Shown: positions 1-7,299, counted from the first letter of the stretch. The stretch: 64,000 nucleotides of DNA from Candidatus Enterococcus moelleringii (GCF_017377575.1 NZ_JAFREM010000030.1:1-64000); one strand, 5' to 3'. The notes: generated from the sequence alone by a model not told the origin. Made by a program: numbers and translations.

Positions 1-182
1 GTCCGCCGGAGGATCAATCCTTAGCGATGGTCGAGGAAGCGGAGGAAGCACCCGCCGAAGAAAAGCACAGCTGGTTCCCAAAACGCAAAAAAGGCACCGA
101 TCCTTTAGCTGGTTTTTCCGCCGATAAACGGAAACGCAAAAAAGCCATTAACCGCTGGAAGCGGGAGAAAAATAAAGAGTAA
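1..182 (+). CDS. C-terminal end of an unidentified protein (5' truncated by window edge)
   Basis: An open frame enters from the left edge and ends at TAA 180-182. The visible 59 residues begin acidic (a run of Glu and Ala) and end strongly basic, with Lys/Arg clusters such as KRKK and KRKRKK. Such a charged tail suggests a cytoplasmic tail of a membrane protein or a nucleic-acid-binding end, but no domain is recognisable and no function is assigned. The stop is followed by a convergent gene. Confidence 0.55.
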   Translation, partial: PPEDQSLAMVEEAEEAPAEEKHSWFPKRKKGTDPLAGFSADKRKRKKAINRWKREKNKE

Positions 183-244
183 TAGCAAGGCTGCGAACCT
201 GCGAAGCCGCCGGGAATAAAGCGAGGAAGCCGAGAAAAGCAACC

Positions 245-284
245 CAAAAAAGCCCAAAGGAAAGACGATCGATTCCTTTGAGCT
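245..284 (-). terminator. Rho-independent terminator of the YtkL-type hydrolase gene
   Basis: Read on the minus strand, a 12-bp stem (AGCTCAAAGGAA pairing with TTCCTTTGGGCT, one wobble) is followed by six T. It lies directly downstream of the hydrolase stop. Confidence 0.75.
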
Positions 285-294
285 AAGATTTGGG

Positions 295-978
295 TTACAG
301 TTCCAGCGATTCGCCGACAGCTAATATCTTGCCGACACCAGCTGGCAACGCGTCCACCAGCTCCTGCGGGTCCTGTTCAATCAACGGGAAAGTATTGTAG
401 TGAATCGGCACAACTTGCTTGGCTTTCAAAAGCTTAGCCGCACGAACGGCATCCTCTGGTCCCATGGTGAAATTGTCGCCAATCGGCAAGAAGGCCACAT
501 CGATCTCGAAGGCTTCACCGAACAAGGCCATGTCGCTGAAGAGCGCTGTGTCGCCGGCATGATAAATGGTTTTTCCTTCGGCTTGGAGAATAAAGCCGGC
601 TGGTTCACCCATGTAAAGCATCTGTCCGTCCTTTTCATAGCCGGAGCTGTGCTGGGCGTGAACCATTTTCACCCGACCGAAAGGAAAATCAAATTTGCCG
701 CCGATATTCATCCCGTGAGTTTTTGTCACGCCTTCATTTTGGGCGAATTTTGTGATCTCCACAATACTGATCACCGTGGCATCGTTGCGTGTAGCAATCG
801 GCACCATATCGCCCACATGATCGTCATGACCGTGGGTTATCAACAGCCAATCAGCCTGGACCTCGTCGGCCTTCAAATCAGTCACCGGATTGCCAGTGAT
901 AAACGGGTCAAACAGGAGCTTTTGCCCATTGTTAAGTTCAATCGCTACTACTGAATGTCCATGATACGTAAGCTTCAT
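295..978 (-). CDS. UPF0173 metal-dependent hydrolase, YtkL-like (metallo-beta-lactamase fold)
   Basis: The 227-residue product is a compact metallo-beta-lactamase-fold hydrolase. Seen: the metal-binding signature [10 protein letters not shown] near residue 50, conserved upstream TYHGHS, and later His/Asp metal-ligand segments HAGDTA and PIHYNTFP. These fit the UPF0173 (YtkL) family in order and length. Family members are cytoplasmic with poorly defined substrates. I chose the ATG at 978 rather than the one at 987 because AAAGGAG sits 9 bases ahead of it. It is a single gene with its own terminator, convergent with the fragment to its left. Confidence 0.9.
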   Translation of the reverse strand: MKLTYHGHSVVAIELNNGQKLLFDPFITGNPVTDLKADEVQADWLLITHGHDDHVGDMVPIATRNDATVISIVEITKFAQNEGVTKTHGMNIGGKFDFPFGRVKMVHAQHSSGYEKDGQMLYMGEPAGFILQAEGKTIYHAGDTALFSDMALFGEAFEIDVAFLPIGDNFTMGPEDAVRAAKLLKAKQVVPIHYNTFPLIEQDPQELVDALPAGVGKILAVGESLEL

Positions 979-1035
979 TTGGATCATCTCCTTTTCCTCA
1001 TTATACCGAAAAATGCAGGAATTCAGCTATATGGG

Positions 1036-1074
1036 TTTTCATTTTATGATAAAACAATTAAAATAAAATGAAAA
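1036..1074. promoter_or_regulatory. 12-bp inverted repeat overlapping the ribosome site of the next gene
   Basis: Two perfect arms, TTTTCATTTTAT (1036-1047) and ATAAAATGAAAA (1063-1074), flank a 15-base AT-rich spacer. The right arm runs into the AAAAGGGAG ribosome site at 1071-1079. It could be an operator or an RNA hairpin that limits translation. There is no T-run, so a terminator is unlikely. Confidence 0.45.
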
Positions 1075-1087
1075 GGGAGTGGATTAA

Positions 1088-1741
1088 ATGGAGTTAGTAG
1101 TGGAAGAACGTTTAAAGGAGCTGGGAATTTCCTTGGCTTATACCGTGGTGGAGTTCACCAATGGAGCCTACAGTGAGGAGATCTGGGGGGGCTTGCTGAA
1201 CCCGTTGATTGCCAAGATTGAAGAAGAAGACACGATTGACATGATCAAGGATGATGAGAACATGATTGCCACCAAGAAGGCCTATCGCGCGCTAGGCAAG
1301 GACCCGGCTCGTTTTCGTCCGTCATCTGACAGTCTGTGGCGTCGGGTGATCCAGAAAAAAGGCCTCTACCAAGTCAATGATCTAGTGGACGTGAACAATT
1401 ATTTCTCACTGGTCTACACATTGCCCTTTGGCAGCCACGATTTAGCCAAAGTCGGCGAAAAGATCACTTTAACTGTAGGCAAAGAAGGCGAGCGCTATGC
1501 CGGAATCGGTAAAAAAGATGTCAATATCGAAAATCTGCTGGTGCTGGCGGACGACGATGGACCATTCGGCAGCCCAACTTCTGATTCGACTCGCGGCATG
1601 ATCGGTGAAGACACCACCCAAGCCGTGATGATCGGCTATGTCTTCAGCGAAATGGATGTGGATGCCATGCAGCAGGAGATCAAGGCTGTGGCTGAAAAAT
1701 ATTTGAAGGACTGCAAGGTCGTCGATCAAGGGATCGTCTAG
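1088..1741 (+). CDS. B3/B4 tRNA-binding-domain protein
   Basis: The 217-residue product matches stand-alone B3/B4 domain proteins, which resemble the editing and tRNA-binding domain of the phenylalanyl-tRNA synthetase beta chain. Seen: the characteristic segments TKKAYRALGKDPARFRPSSDSLWRRV and a C-terminal DDDGPFGSPTSDSTR block. Known members are inferred to edit or hydrolyse mischarged tRNA, but most are untested. It starts at ATG with AAGGGAG 7 bases upstream and stands alone between two terminators. Confidence 0.85.
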   Translation: MELVVEERLKELGISLAYTVVEFTNGAYSEEIWGGLLNPLIAKIEEEDTIDMIKDDENMIATKKAYRALGKDPARFRPSSDSLWRRVIQKKGLYQVNDLVDVNNYFSLVYTLPFGSHDLAKVGEKITLTVGKEGERYAGIGKKDVNIENLLVLADDDGPFGSPTSDSTRGMIGEDTTQAVMIGYVFSEMDVDAMQQEIKAVAEKYLKDCKVVDQGIV

Positions 1742-1771
1742 CAGCTCACCAGTTTAATAATGAAGAAAAAC

Positions 1772-1817
1772 AGATGTGCAAAGGACGCAAATCCAGGTCT
1801 TTTGGACATCTTTTTTT
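1772..1817 (+). terminator. Rho-independent terminator
   Basis: AGATGT and ACATCT form the outer stem, with an imperfect AAAGGAC/GTCTTTT inner stem, followed by seven T. It sits 30 bases after the B3/B4 gene. Confidence 0.65.
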
Positions 1818-2072
1818 CGTGGAATTCTACGCCGAAGTACTTATAAAATAACAATATATATTTTAACCAAACTTTTCTTCCCGCCACTTCCCAAACCGGA
1901 AAAACGCTGAATTTCAAAAATGCAAGTATTTTTTTGACTAGAAACACTACTATTTTTGACAGTTGAGCTACAGATTTCAACAGTTGGCTCAAGTTCGGTT
2001 CAAAATATGCTTTAATTATAGAGAGCCCAATCTTAAAAAAAGGGGAATAACGAATGGGAAAAATAACGGAAA

Positions 2073-2289
2073 ATGATAAATATTGCGATTTGTGAAGACA
2101 AGCTGGAGGCGTTGAGGAAGCAGCGCTTTGCGATTTCCTTCATTGGAGGATCTGCAGCAGACACGAATTACGCCGGGCATCGCTCTGAGTTCGGTGCAGG
2201 CAGTGGTGGATATGTATGAAGGCATGCTGAGATACAAAATCAAAGACGGTATTTTCCAAGCGTCGGTGACAGGAAACCACGCTTTTTGA
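2073..2289 (+). pseudogene. Relic of a LytTR-type two-component system (regulator N-terminus joined to GHKL kinase C-terminus)
   Basis: The frame from ATG 2073 starts INIAICED, a typical receiver-domain start of LytTR response regulators, but runs only about 48 codons. In another frame, 2152-2289 encodes GIALSSVQAVVDMYEGMLRY followed by KIKDGIFQASV and a stop at 2287, which resembles the last ATP-binding segment of AgrC/NatK-type GHKL kinases. Inferred: an internal deletion removed most of both genes and fused the ends out of frame. A perfect palindromic terminator still follows at 2328. The match was made by eye and should be confirmed by search. Confidence 0.5.
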
Positions 2290-2327
2290 TTCTATGCAGG
2301 ATGGGTCCTGCCGGCAGAAACACAAAC

Positions 2328-2358
2328 AAACGGTTAGCCGCGGCTAACCGTTTATTTA
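2328..2358 (+). terminator. Perfect 26-bp palindrome, probable terminator of the relic
   Basis: Bases 2328-2353 are a perfect palindrome (AAACGGTTAGCCG and its complement) followed by TATTT. As RNA it forms a tight hairpin. It is probably the surviving terminator of the decayed kinase gene. Confidence 0.6.
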
Positions 2359-2383
2359 CTCATTTGAGAAGAAGGTTAAATAA

Positions 2384-2410
2384 GCCAAAGCTGAAGGAGT
2401 TTGCGAAGCC
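2384..2410 (+). repeat. Copy of a dispersed intergenic repeat
   Basis: CCAAAGCTGAAGGAGTTTGC followed by GAAGCC. Near-identical cores occur at 28231-28260 and 5061-5090, and in both orientations inside the palindrome at 2970-3080. Confidence 0.55.
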
Positions 2411-2414
2411 TATC

Positions 2415-2876
2415 CTATTCCCAGCCCTTACAGACATCCACCCACTGAGTACTCTGGGCATACTGCTCCAATTCAGGAATCGTCAGCTCAATCGCACTTT
2501 TGGGGCCGCCGCATGCCGGGAAGACGGTGTCGAAGCGCTTCAAGGATTCGTCCAAGTAAACCGCCACATCTTCTTTAATGGCAAAAGGACAGACGCCGCC
2601 TACCGGATGGCCGATTTTTTCTTCCACTTCCTCCGCCTTCAGCATCAGCGCCCGTTCACTAAAGGCTTGCTTGAACTTAGGGTTGTCTATTTTCGCGTCA
2701 CCGGCTGCCACGATCAAAATCGTCCGCTGGGCTTTTTTCAAGTTAAAGGACAAGGTCTTGGCGATCCGCTCCGGCGCACAGTTCAAGGCTTGAGCCGCCA
2801 GCTCCACCGTGGCACTGGACACCTCGAATTCGATCAAACGATCGGCGATGCCAAAGCCGTCAAAATAATTTCTCAC
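2415..2876 (-). CDS. YbaK/EbsC-type aminoacyl-tRNA deacylase
   Basis: The 153-residue product is a single YbaK domain, which in this family hydrolyses mischarged aminoacyl-tRNA such as Cys- or Ala-tRNA(Pro). Seen: the conserved KTLSFNL (Lys in the substrate pocket), GDAKIDNPKFKQ, and GHPVGGVCPFA segments in order. The start is odd. The in-frame GTG at 2876 has no ribosome site at normal distance, while a good GGAGGG followed by ATG lies about 20 bases upstream but in a different frame. Family proteins usually begin a few residues earlier, around VEDVRNYF. Either GTG is used, or a small frameshift lies at the start. Confidence 0.85.
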   Translation of the reverse strand: MRNYFDGFGIADRLIEFEVSSATVELAAQALNCAPERIAKTLSFNLKKAQRTILIVAAGDAKIDNPKFKQAFSERALMLKAEEVEEKIGHPVGGVCPFAIKEDVAVYLDESLKRFDTVFPACGGPKSAIELTIPELEQYAQSTQWVDVCKGWE

Positions 2877-2969
2877 ATCTTCTACTGCGATAAGTCATCC
2901 CTCCATTTCCTACCATGATACCGAACTTTGGCTAGAGGGTAAATAAAATATTTGCTATGATGAAAGAAA

Positions 2970-3080
2970 GGCTTCCTAAACTCGCCCAGCTTTGGAGCAT
3001 TAAGACTAAACCTGGGATAAACTGCTTCTCAAGTTTCTCCCAGGTTTCGCTTAATGCCGACAAAGCTAGTTTGGGAAGCC
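2970..3080. repeat. 111-bp palindromic element with dispersed-repeat cores at both ends
   Basis: GGCTTCC.AAACT.AGCTTTG.GCATTAAG on the left pairs with CTTAATGC.CAAAGCT.AGTTT.GAAGCC on the right, and AAACCTGGGA pairs with TCCCAGGTTT inside, with a loop near 3020-3035. The whole unit folds into one long imperfect hairpin. The outer arms are the same sequence as the single copies at 2384, 5061 and 28231. It lies between the deacylase gene and the SorC gene and may also act as a leader hairpin for the latter. Confidence 0.65.
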
Positions 3081-3125
3081 AGACATCATTACGAGTGGTA
3101 TATTAAGCTTTTGAAGGAGCGCGCC

Positions 3126-4088
3126 ATGAAAGAAGAAAAGAAGAAGCTGCTGGCCAAGGTGGCCTACATGTATTACCAGCAGGATCTCACCCAGGCCCAG
3201 ATTGCCAAGGAGCTGGACATTTACCGGACGACGGTCAGCCGGATGCTGGCCCAGGCCAAGGAAGCCGGCATCGTGGAGATCACCATTAATCACTTTGATC
3301 CCGCCTTGTTTTCCCTAGAGGATCAGCTGAAAAAAGCCTACAACTTAAAACATATCGAAATCGCTCCCCTCAGCAACGACCTATCTGCTGAAGAAAAGGA
3401 AGAGCAGCTGGCTCGCACGGCGGCTAGTTGGCTGCGGCGGCAATTAAACGACGACAGTGTGATCGGCGTATCTTGGGGAGAAAGCGTCGGCAAGGCGGTC
3501 AATCAACTGGAGACCAAGTCCCTGGACAATGCCACCATCGTACCGATTGTCGGCGGCCCCAGCCACATCAATTCCCGTTACCACGTCAACACACTGGTGT
3601 ACGAGCTGGCCCGCAAGCTGAACGGCCACAGTGTCTTCGTCAATGCCACCGTCACTCAGGAAACCAAGCAGCTGGCAGAAGGCATCTTCCAGTCCAAGTA
3701 TTTTCAAGAGCTGCGGGATTACTGGCAGCAGCTGGACTTGGCGATTGTGGGCATTGGCGGACCGTTGAGCTACAAGAAAAGTCAGTGGCGGGATTTGTTA
3801 ACAGAAGAGGACTTTCAGGAGTTGAAATTGCGAGAAGCGATTGGGGATTGCTGCTGCCGGTTCTATGATCGGCATGGCAAGCTGTTAAAAGGTCAGCTGG
3901 ATCAGCGGACGATTGGCTTGCCGCTGGAGGCGCTGGCGGAGATTCCTCAGTCCATCGGGATTGCCCGCGGCACTGCCAAGGCCCGTTCGATTGTGCCGCT
4001 GCTGAAGGAAGGCTACTTGAACACCTTGATCACCGATCAGGAGACCGCCGCCGAATTGCTGCGGATTACTAACGAGTTGCAGCAATAA
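3126..4088 (+). CDS. SorC/DeoR-family sugar-responsive transcriptional regulator
   Basis: The 320-residue product has an N-terminal helix-turn-helix (YYQQDLTQAQIAKELDIYRT then VSRMLAQAKEAGIVEI, residues about 13-55) followed by a SorC-type sugar-binding domain with IGVSWGESV and VPIVGGPS motifs. Family members bind phosphorylated sugars and repress or activate the adjacent operon. I start at ATG 3126, which has AAGGAG 9 bases upstream; an upstream ATG-frame extension to 3054 would lie inside a palindromic repeat. The next gene encodes a fructose-6-phosphate aldolase, its likely target. Confidence 0.88.
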   Translation: MKEEKKKLLAKVAYMYYQQDLTQAQIAKELDIYRTTVSRMLAQAKEAGIVEITINHFDPALFSLEDQLKKAYNLKHIEIAPLSNDLSAEEKEEQLARTAASWLRRQLNDDSVIGVSWGESVGKAVNQLETKSLDNATIVPIVGGPSHINSRYHVNTLVYELARKLNGHSVFVNATVTQETKQLAEGIFQSKYFQELRDYWQQLDLAIVGIGGPLSYKKSQWRDLLTEEDFQELKLREAIGDCCCRFYDRHGKLLKGQLDQRTIGLPLEALAEIPQSIGIARGTAKARSIVPLLKEGYLNTLITDQETAAELLRITNELQQ

Positions 4089-4115
4089 CCGAAAAGTCTC
4101 GAAATAATTTGAAAT

Positions 4116-4129
4116 TGCACATTTGTGCA
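4116..4129. promoter_or_regulatory. Candidate operator, TGCACA-N2-TGTGCA
   Basis: A perfect 6-bp inverted repeat with a 2-base spacer lies in the 178-base gap between the SorC regulator and the aldolase gene. Inferred: a binding site for the regulator. Confidence 0.45.
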
Positions 4130-4266
4130 TTTTTCCAGCAGTTAGTCAAAAGAAAGCCCGTCACCACAAGCTTTTGCGATTTTTTGCCAAAAAGATACTG
4201 CTCCAATCAAGGGGAGATGCTATGCTTAATGGGTAGAATAAATCAAACAAAAGGAGCGTTTTATCC

Positions 4267-4947
4267 ATGGAATTTATGCTAGACACAGCCAATATCGCCG
4301 ACATCAAAAAATACGTAGACATCTTACCAGTAGCTGGGGTGACCTCAAATCCTTCCATCGTCAAAAAAGAGGGCAAGGTCGCTTTCTTCGATCACATGAA
4401 GGAAATCCGCAGCATCATCGGGGAAAGCCGTTCGCTGCATGTGCAGGTCGTGGCTAAGGACTATGACGGCATGATCAAGGATGCCGAAACTATCCTAGAC
4501 AAGATCGATCAAAAGGTCTTCATCAAAGTCCCCGTCAGTGAAGTCGGCCTGAAGGTTATCAAGGAATTAAAACGCCGCGGCGTCAACGTGACCGCGACTG
4601 CGATTTACACCAAGTTCCAAGCCTACCTGGCAATTGCGGCGGGGGCAGACTACATCGCGCCTTACTTTAACCGCATGGAAAACATGGGCATCGACCCGCG
4701 GGAAGCCATCTTTGAAATGGCGGAAGAAATTGAGCGCACTAACAGCGACACTAAGATCGTAGCAGCCAGCTTCAAGAACGCCGGCCAAGTCAATGCAGCC
4801 TTAGAAAGCGGCAGTCAAGCAGCGACGATGGGCGTGGATATTATCCAGCAAGCCTTGGCAATGCCATCGATCGGTCAAGCTGTCGATGATTTCACCGCCG
4901 ATTGGGAAGCCGTTTACGGTGCTGACACCAATCTTTCGACTATCTAA
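4267..4947 (+). CDS. fsa: Fructose-6-phosphate aldolase / transaldolase-like protein
   Basis: The 226-residue product fits the small transaldolase subfamily (FSA/TalC), which cleaves fructose 6-phosphate or makes it from glyceraldehyde 3-phosphate and dihydroxyacetone or glycolaldehyde-type donors. Seen: the N-terminal MLDTANIADIKK, TSNPSIV, the Schiff-base lysine in VFIKVPVS (residue about 85), and TATAIYTKFQA. It starts at ATG with AAAGGAG 10 bases upstream and ends in a strong terminator. A transaldolase role in pentose metabolism is the alternative; sequence alone does not separate the two. Confidence 0.85.
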   Translation: MEFMLDTANIADIKKYVDILPVAGVTSNPSIVKKEGKVAFFDHMKEIRSIIGESRSLHVQVVAKDYDGMIKDAETILDKIDQKVFIKVPVSEVGLKVIKELKRRGVNVTATAIYTKFQAYLAIAAGADYIAPYFNRMENMGIDPREAIFEMAEEIERTNSDTKIVAASFKNAGQVNAALESGSQAATMGVDIIQQALAMPSIGQAVDDFTADWEAVYGADTNLSTI

Positions 4948-4957
4948 ATAAGAAACT

Positions 4958-4993
4958 GATGAGCACTTCTCTAAGGGGAGGTGCTCATTTTTA
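4958..4993 (+). terminator. Rho-independent terminator of fsa
   Basis: ATGAGCAC pairs with GTGCTCAT around a TCTC/GGGA inner stem, followed by five T. Confidence 0.85.
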
Positions 4994-5060
4994 TGGTTTC
5001 CGGCTTTACTCGGCACTAAGCGGAAACTGGGAGCAGTCAATTAGCCCAATTTTAGTCTGA

Positions 5061-5090
5061 ATGCTTCAAAGTTGAAGGAGTTTGTGCAGT
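5061..5090 (+). repeat. Degenerate copy of the dispersed intergenic repeat
   Basis: TGCTTCAAAGTTGAAGGAGT followed by TTGTGCAG matches the core at 28231 with a few changes. It lies between the fsa terminator and the dps promoter. Confidence 0.45.
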
Positions 5091-5128
5091 TTTTCTATAT
5101 TATAGTAATTATTAACTAATCATAATTA

Positions 5129-5157
5129 TTGCATCGTTCTCTCATTTAGCGTATACT
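5129..5157 (+). promoter_or_regulatory. Sigma-70-type promoter of dps
   Basis: TTGCAT (5129-5134), a 17-base spacer, and TATACT (5152-5157). The start codon of dps is 34 bases further on. Confidence 0.65.
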
Positions 5158-5190
5158 GAAAGAGTAGACAAAATGAAATGAGGGATTAAT

Positions 5191-5658
5191 ATGAAATATG
5201 GAAAAACAAAAGAAGTACTAAACCAACTAGTGGCTGACCTGAGCCAAATGAGCGCCGTGATCCACCAAACCCACTGGTACATGCGGGGACCAGAATTCTT
5301 GACCTTGCACCCATTGATGGATGATTACATGGACGAAATCAACGACCAACTAGACGTGATCTCTGAACGCCTGATTACCTTGGACGGTTCGCCTTATTCT
5401 ACCTTGAAAGAATGGGCAGAACATACCGGCATCGAAGACGAAGTAGGCAGCTGGGACCGCACGATTCCTGAACGGATGGAAATCTTAGTCAAGAACTACC
5501 GTTACTTAGCTGATCTGTACCAAAAAGGTATCGAGACAGCAGGCGAAGAAGGCGACGACAGTACCCAAGACATCTTCACCGGCTTCAAAACCGACGTAGA
5601 AAAGAAAATCTGGATGCTGCAAGCCAAGCTTGGCAAGGCACCTGGTGTTGATGCGTAA
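5191..5658 (+). CDS. dps: Dps-family ferritin-like DNA-protection protein
   Basis: The 155-residue product is a Dps: a dodecameric mini-ferritin that oxidises and stores iron and shields DNA from peroxide. Seen: the ferroxidase signature IHQTHWYMRG at residues about 24-33 and the partner segment HPLMDDYMDEINDQLD, whose Asp and Glu complete the intersubunit iron site. The length is normal for a Lactobacillales Dps. It is a single gene with its own promoter and terminator. The codon choice is strongly biased, as in highly expressed genes. Confidence 0.92.
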   Translation: MKYGKTKEVLNQLVADLSQMSAVIHQTHWYMRGPEFLTLHPLMDDYMDEINDQLDVISERLITLDGSPYSTLKEWAEHTGIEDEVGSWDRTIPERMEILVKNYRYLADLYQKGIETAGEEGDDSTQDIFTGFKTDVEKKIWMLQAKLGKAPGVDA

Positions 5659-5676
5659 GTGAATGAGCAGACAAAG

Positions 5677-5704
5677 ACTTCTCCATTGTGGGGGAGTTTT
5701 TTTG
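5677..5704 (+). terminator. Rho-independent terminator of dps
   Basis: ACTTCTCC pairs with GGGGAGT across a short loop, followed by seven T. Confidence 0.75.
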
Positions 5705-5893
5705 TTTCTTTAAGTGGAGATGGTTCTACTGTTGCAGTTTATTGAAGCTGACTCGTCAAACAATTGGGTTTCAACTAGTGTTAGTAATGACAAGCGCACC
5801 AGGATCGGAAAAATCAGGCTGCAATAGTTAACGCTAGTGATAAAAGATGTAAGAATAGGAAGAAAAAACTCTTAAACTATGGTTTATCTTGTG

Positions 5894-5938
5894 TTGATAC
5901 ATTAGTTAGATTGAGTTAAACTTAATTTAACTAATGTA
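5894..5938 (+). promoter_or_regulatory. Promoter and inverted-repeat operator of the toxin-antitoxin pair
   Basis: TTGATA (5894-5899), a 17-base spacer, and TAAACT (5917-5922) form a promoter. It is wrapped by an 11-bp perfect inverted repeat, TACATTAGTTA (5898-5908) and TAACTAATGTA (5928-5938). This fits autoregulation by a MazE-type antitoxin or the toxin-antitoxin complex. Confidence 0.6.
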
Positions 5939-5953
5939 TAGGAGAGGGTTAAT

Positions 5954-6187
5954 ATGGAAACAGTAGCTAGAAAAATAGGAAATTCTGTAGGCGCAATTTT
6001 TCCAAAAGATATCTCACCAGAAGTTGGTGAAACATTTACAATTGTAAAAGTTGGGGATACATACATACTGAAACCTAAAAAGGCTGATATTTTCGCGAAT
6101 GCAGAGGATTGGGAAGGATTTAGAGACTCTGTTACTTCCGAAGATACTGAATGGGATACGATGAGGTCCGAGGGGGAGGAAATCTAG
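5954..6187 (+). CDS. MazE/AbrB-type antitoxin
   Basis: The 77-residue product begins METVARKIGNSVGAIFPK, the swapped-hairpin DNA-binding start of SpoVT/AbrB and MazE antitoxins, and has an acidic C-terminal tail of the kind that binds toxin. It starts at ATG after AGGAGAGG and ends one base before the next gene's ATG, the usual coupling in such pairs. Base composition is visibly richer in A and T than in the flanking genes, which suggests acquisition. The partner toxin frame is interrupted, so the antitoxin may now stand alone. Confidence 0.85.
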   Translation: METVARKIGNSVGAIFPKDISPEVGETFTIVKVGDTYILKPKKADIFANAEDWEGFRDSVTSEDTEWDTMRSEGEEI

Positions 6188-6188
6188 G

Positions 6189-6514
6189 ATGAATTACCCG
6201 AAACAAAAAGACATCATCTGGATAGATTTTGACCCATCAAAGGGGAAGGAAATAAAAAAAGAAGACCTGCATTAGTAGTTAGTAAGAATGAATTTAATGA
6301 ACGAACAGGATTCTGCTTAGTTTGTCCAATAACTTCGACCCAAAGAAATTTTGCCACGTACATTGAGATAAAAGATCCACAAAAAATTGCTGGAGAAGTG
6401 GTAACACATCAATTACGATCAGTTGACTACATTAATAGAAATATAGAAAAAATTGAGCAGTGTGATATATTGACCTGGTTGGATGTAGTTGAAGTTATTG
6501 GTATGTTTATTTAG
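6189..6514 (+). pseudogene. MazF/PemK-like toxin interrupted by a one-base frameshift at A7
   Basis: From ATG 6189 the protein reads MNYPKQKDIIWIDFDPSKGK and stops after 28 codons. The second frame continues at once as RRPALVVSKNEFNERTGF and then CLVCPITS, ending at TAG 6512. Together they give a complete MazF-like toxin of about 108 residues with the usual RPALVVS and VCPITS motifs. The switch falls in seven A (6254-6260). One extra A would restore the gene. In the zero frame this run reads A-AAA-AAA, a canonical -1 slippery heptamer, so slippage could also yield toxin. Family function: mRNA endoribonuclease. Confidence 0.75.
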
Positions 6515-6664
6515 GAGATCAGGTTTAAATTAAGGAGGATGATTCAGGTTTATATGGAACCTCCACCATTATAATAGAAGCAACACACTCAATCCTCCCC
6601 AAAAGCCGTATTCTTTCACCATTCCGCCCATCTTCACTATAATGGGATCAGGAGGTGCTTTGGA

Positions 6665-7291
6665 ATGGACAAACAAGCACAATTTGAACTAAAGGTCAGC
6701 AATCTCGCCAACCGGTTTTTGTATAATAGCCTAACCACACCCCAACGCTTACTACCGTTAGCGGAACGCGTGGCCCGGGATGGACAAAAGCTGGCGAAGG
6801 AATACGACGAGCAGCAGCGGATTCAGTCGGTGGCCGAAGAGCTATTGAAGGTGATGGATGGGTCTTTGTATTTGGTGGATTTGTTAGCCAATGGGATTTT
6901 AACGAAGGACTACAGCCACTTATCAGAAAATGAACTGGTGGATCAGCTAGATAAGATCGAAGGCCACTCCGATGAACAGGAGCGCCTGATTCAGCTGTTG
7001 ATGGAATCGATCCAACACAATCTGGAGAATGGAATCACCCTGGAGGAAATCTACTACGAAAACTATTTAATGGAGTATGCCGCAAGCTTAATGGAGATTT
7101 ACGTGATCCAGCATTTGAAGGATCAAGAGGAATTTCTAAACGAGCTGGCCCCGCTGATCGCCAAAAATCGCGACAGCGAAGTGCCTTACGGGATCTTCGT
7201 TCGCGTCACCAACAATTTCAAAAAAGAACTGGCCCGTCAGTATTACCAATACGATACCGTGGTTAAAATAATGGAAACCGATGCCAGATAG
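6665..7291 (+). CDS. Conserved-looking hypothetical protein, helical
   Basis: The 208-residue product is not recognised. It is rich in Leu, Glu, Gln and Lys, has no signal peptide or membrane segment, and reads as almost entirely alpha-helical, so a cytoplasmic helical bundle is likely. It starts at ATG with AGGAGGTG 8 bases upstream, and its composition matches the chromosomal genes around it. It is a single gene ending in a strong terminator. No function is proposed. Confidence 0.75.
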   Translation: MDKQAQFELKVSNLANRFLYNSLTTPQRLLPLAERVARDGQKLAKEYDEQQRIQSVAEELLKVMDGSLYLVDLLANGILTKDYSHLSENELVDQLDKIEGHSDEQERLIQLLMESIQHNLENGITLEEIYYENYLMEYAASLMEIYVIQHLKDQEEFLNELAPLIAKNRDSEVPYGIFVRVTNNFKKELARQYYQYDTVVKIMETDAR

Positions 7292-7299
7292 ACTAAACA

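Noticed and set aside
400-954. Long frame on the plus strand opposite the YtkL-type gene
   Set aside because: It mirrors a well-supported hydrolase with conserved metal motifs, has no ribosome site and no recognisable domain.
2286-2918. 210-codon plus-strand frame opposite the YbaK-type gene
   Set aside because: Antisense to a conserved domain; composition and lack of motifs mark it as a shadow.
3054-3125. Earlier start for the SorC regulator
   Set aside because: It would begin inside the palindromic repeat; ATG 3126 has a proper ribosome site and the family-typical start.
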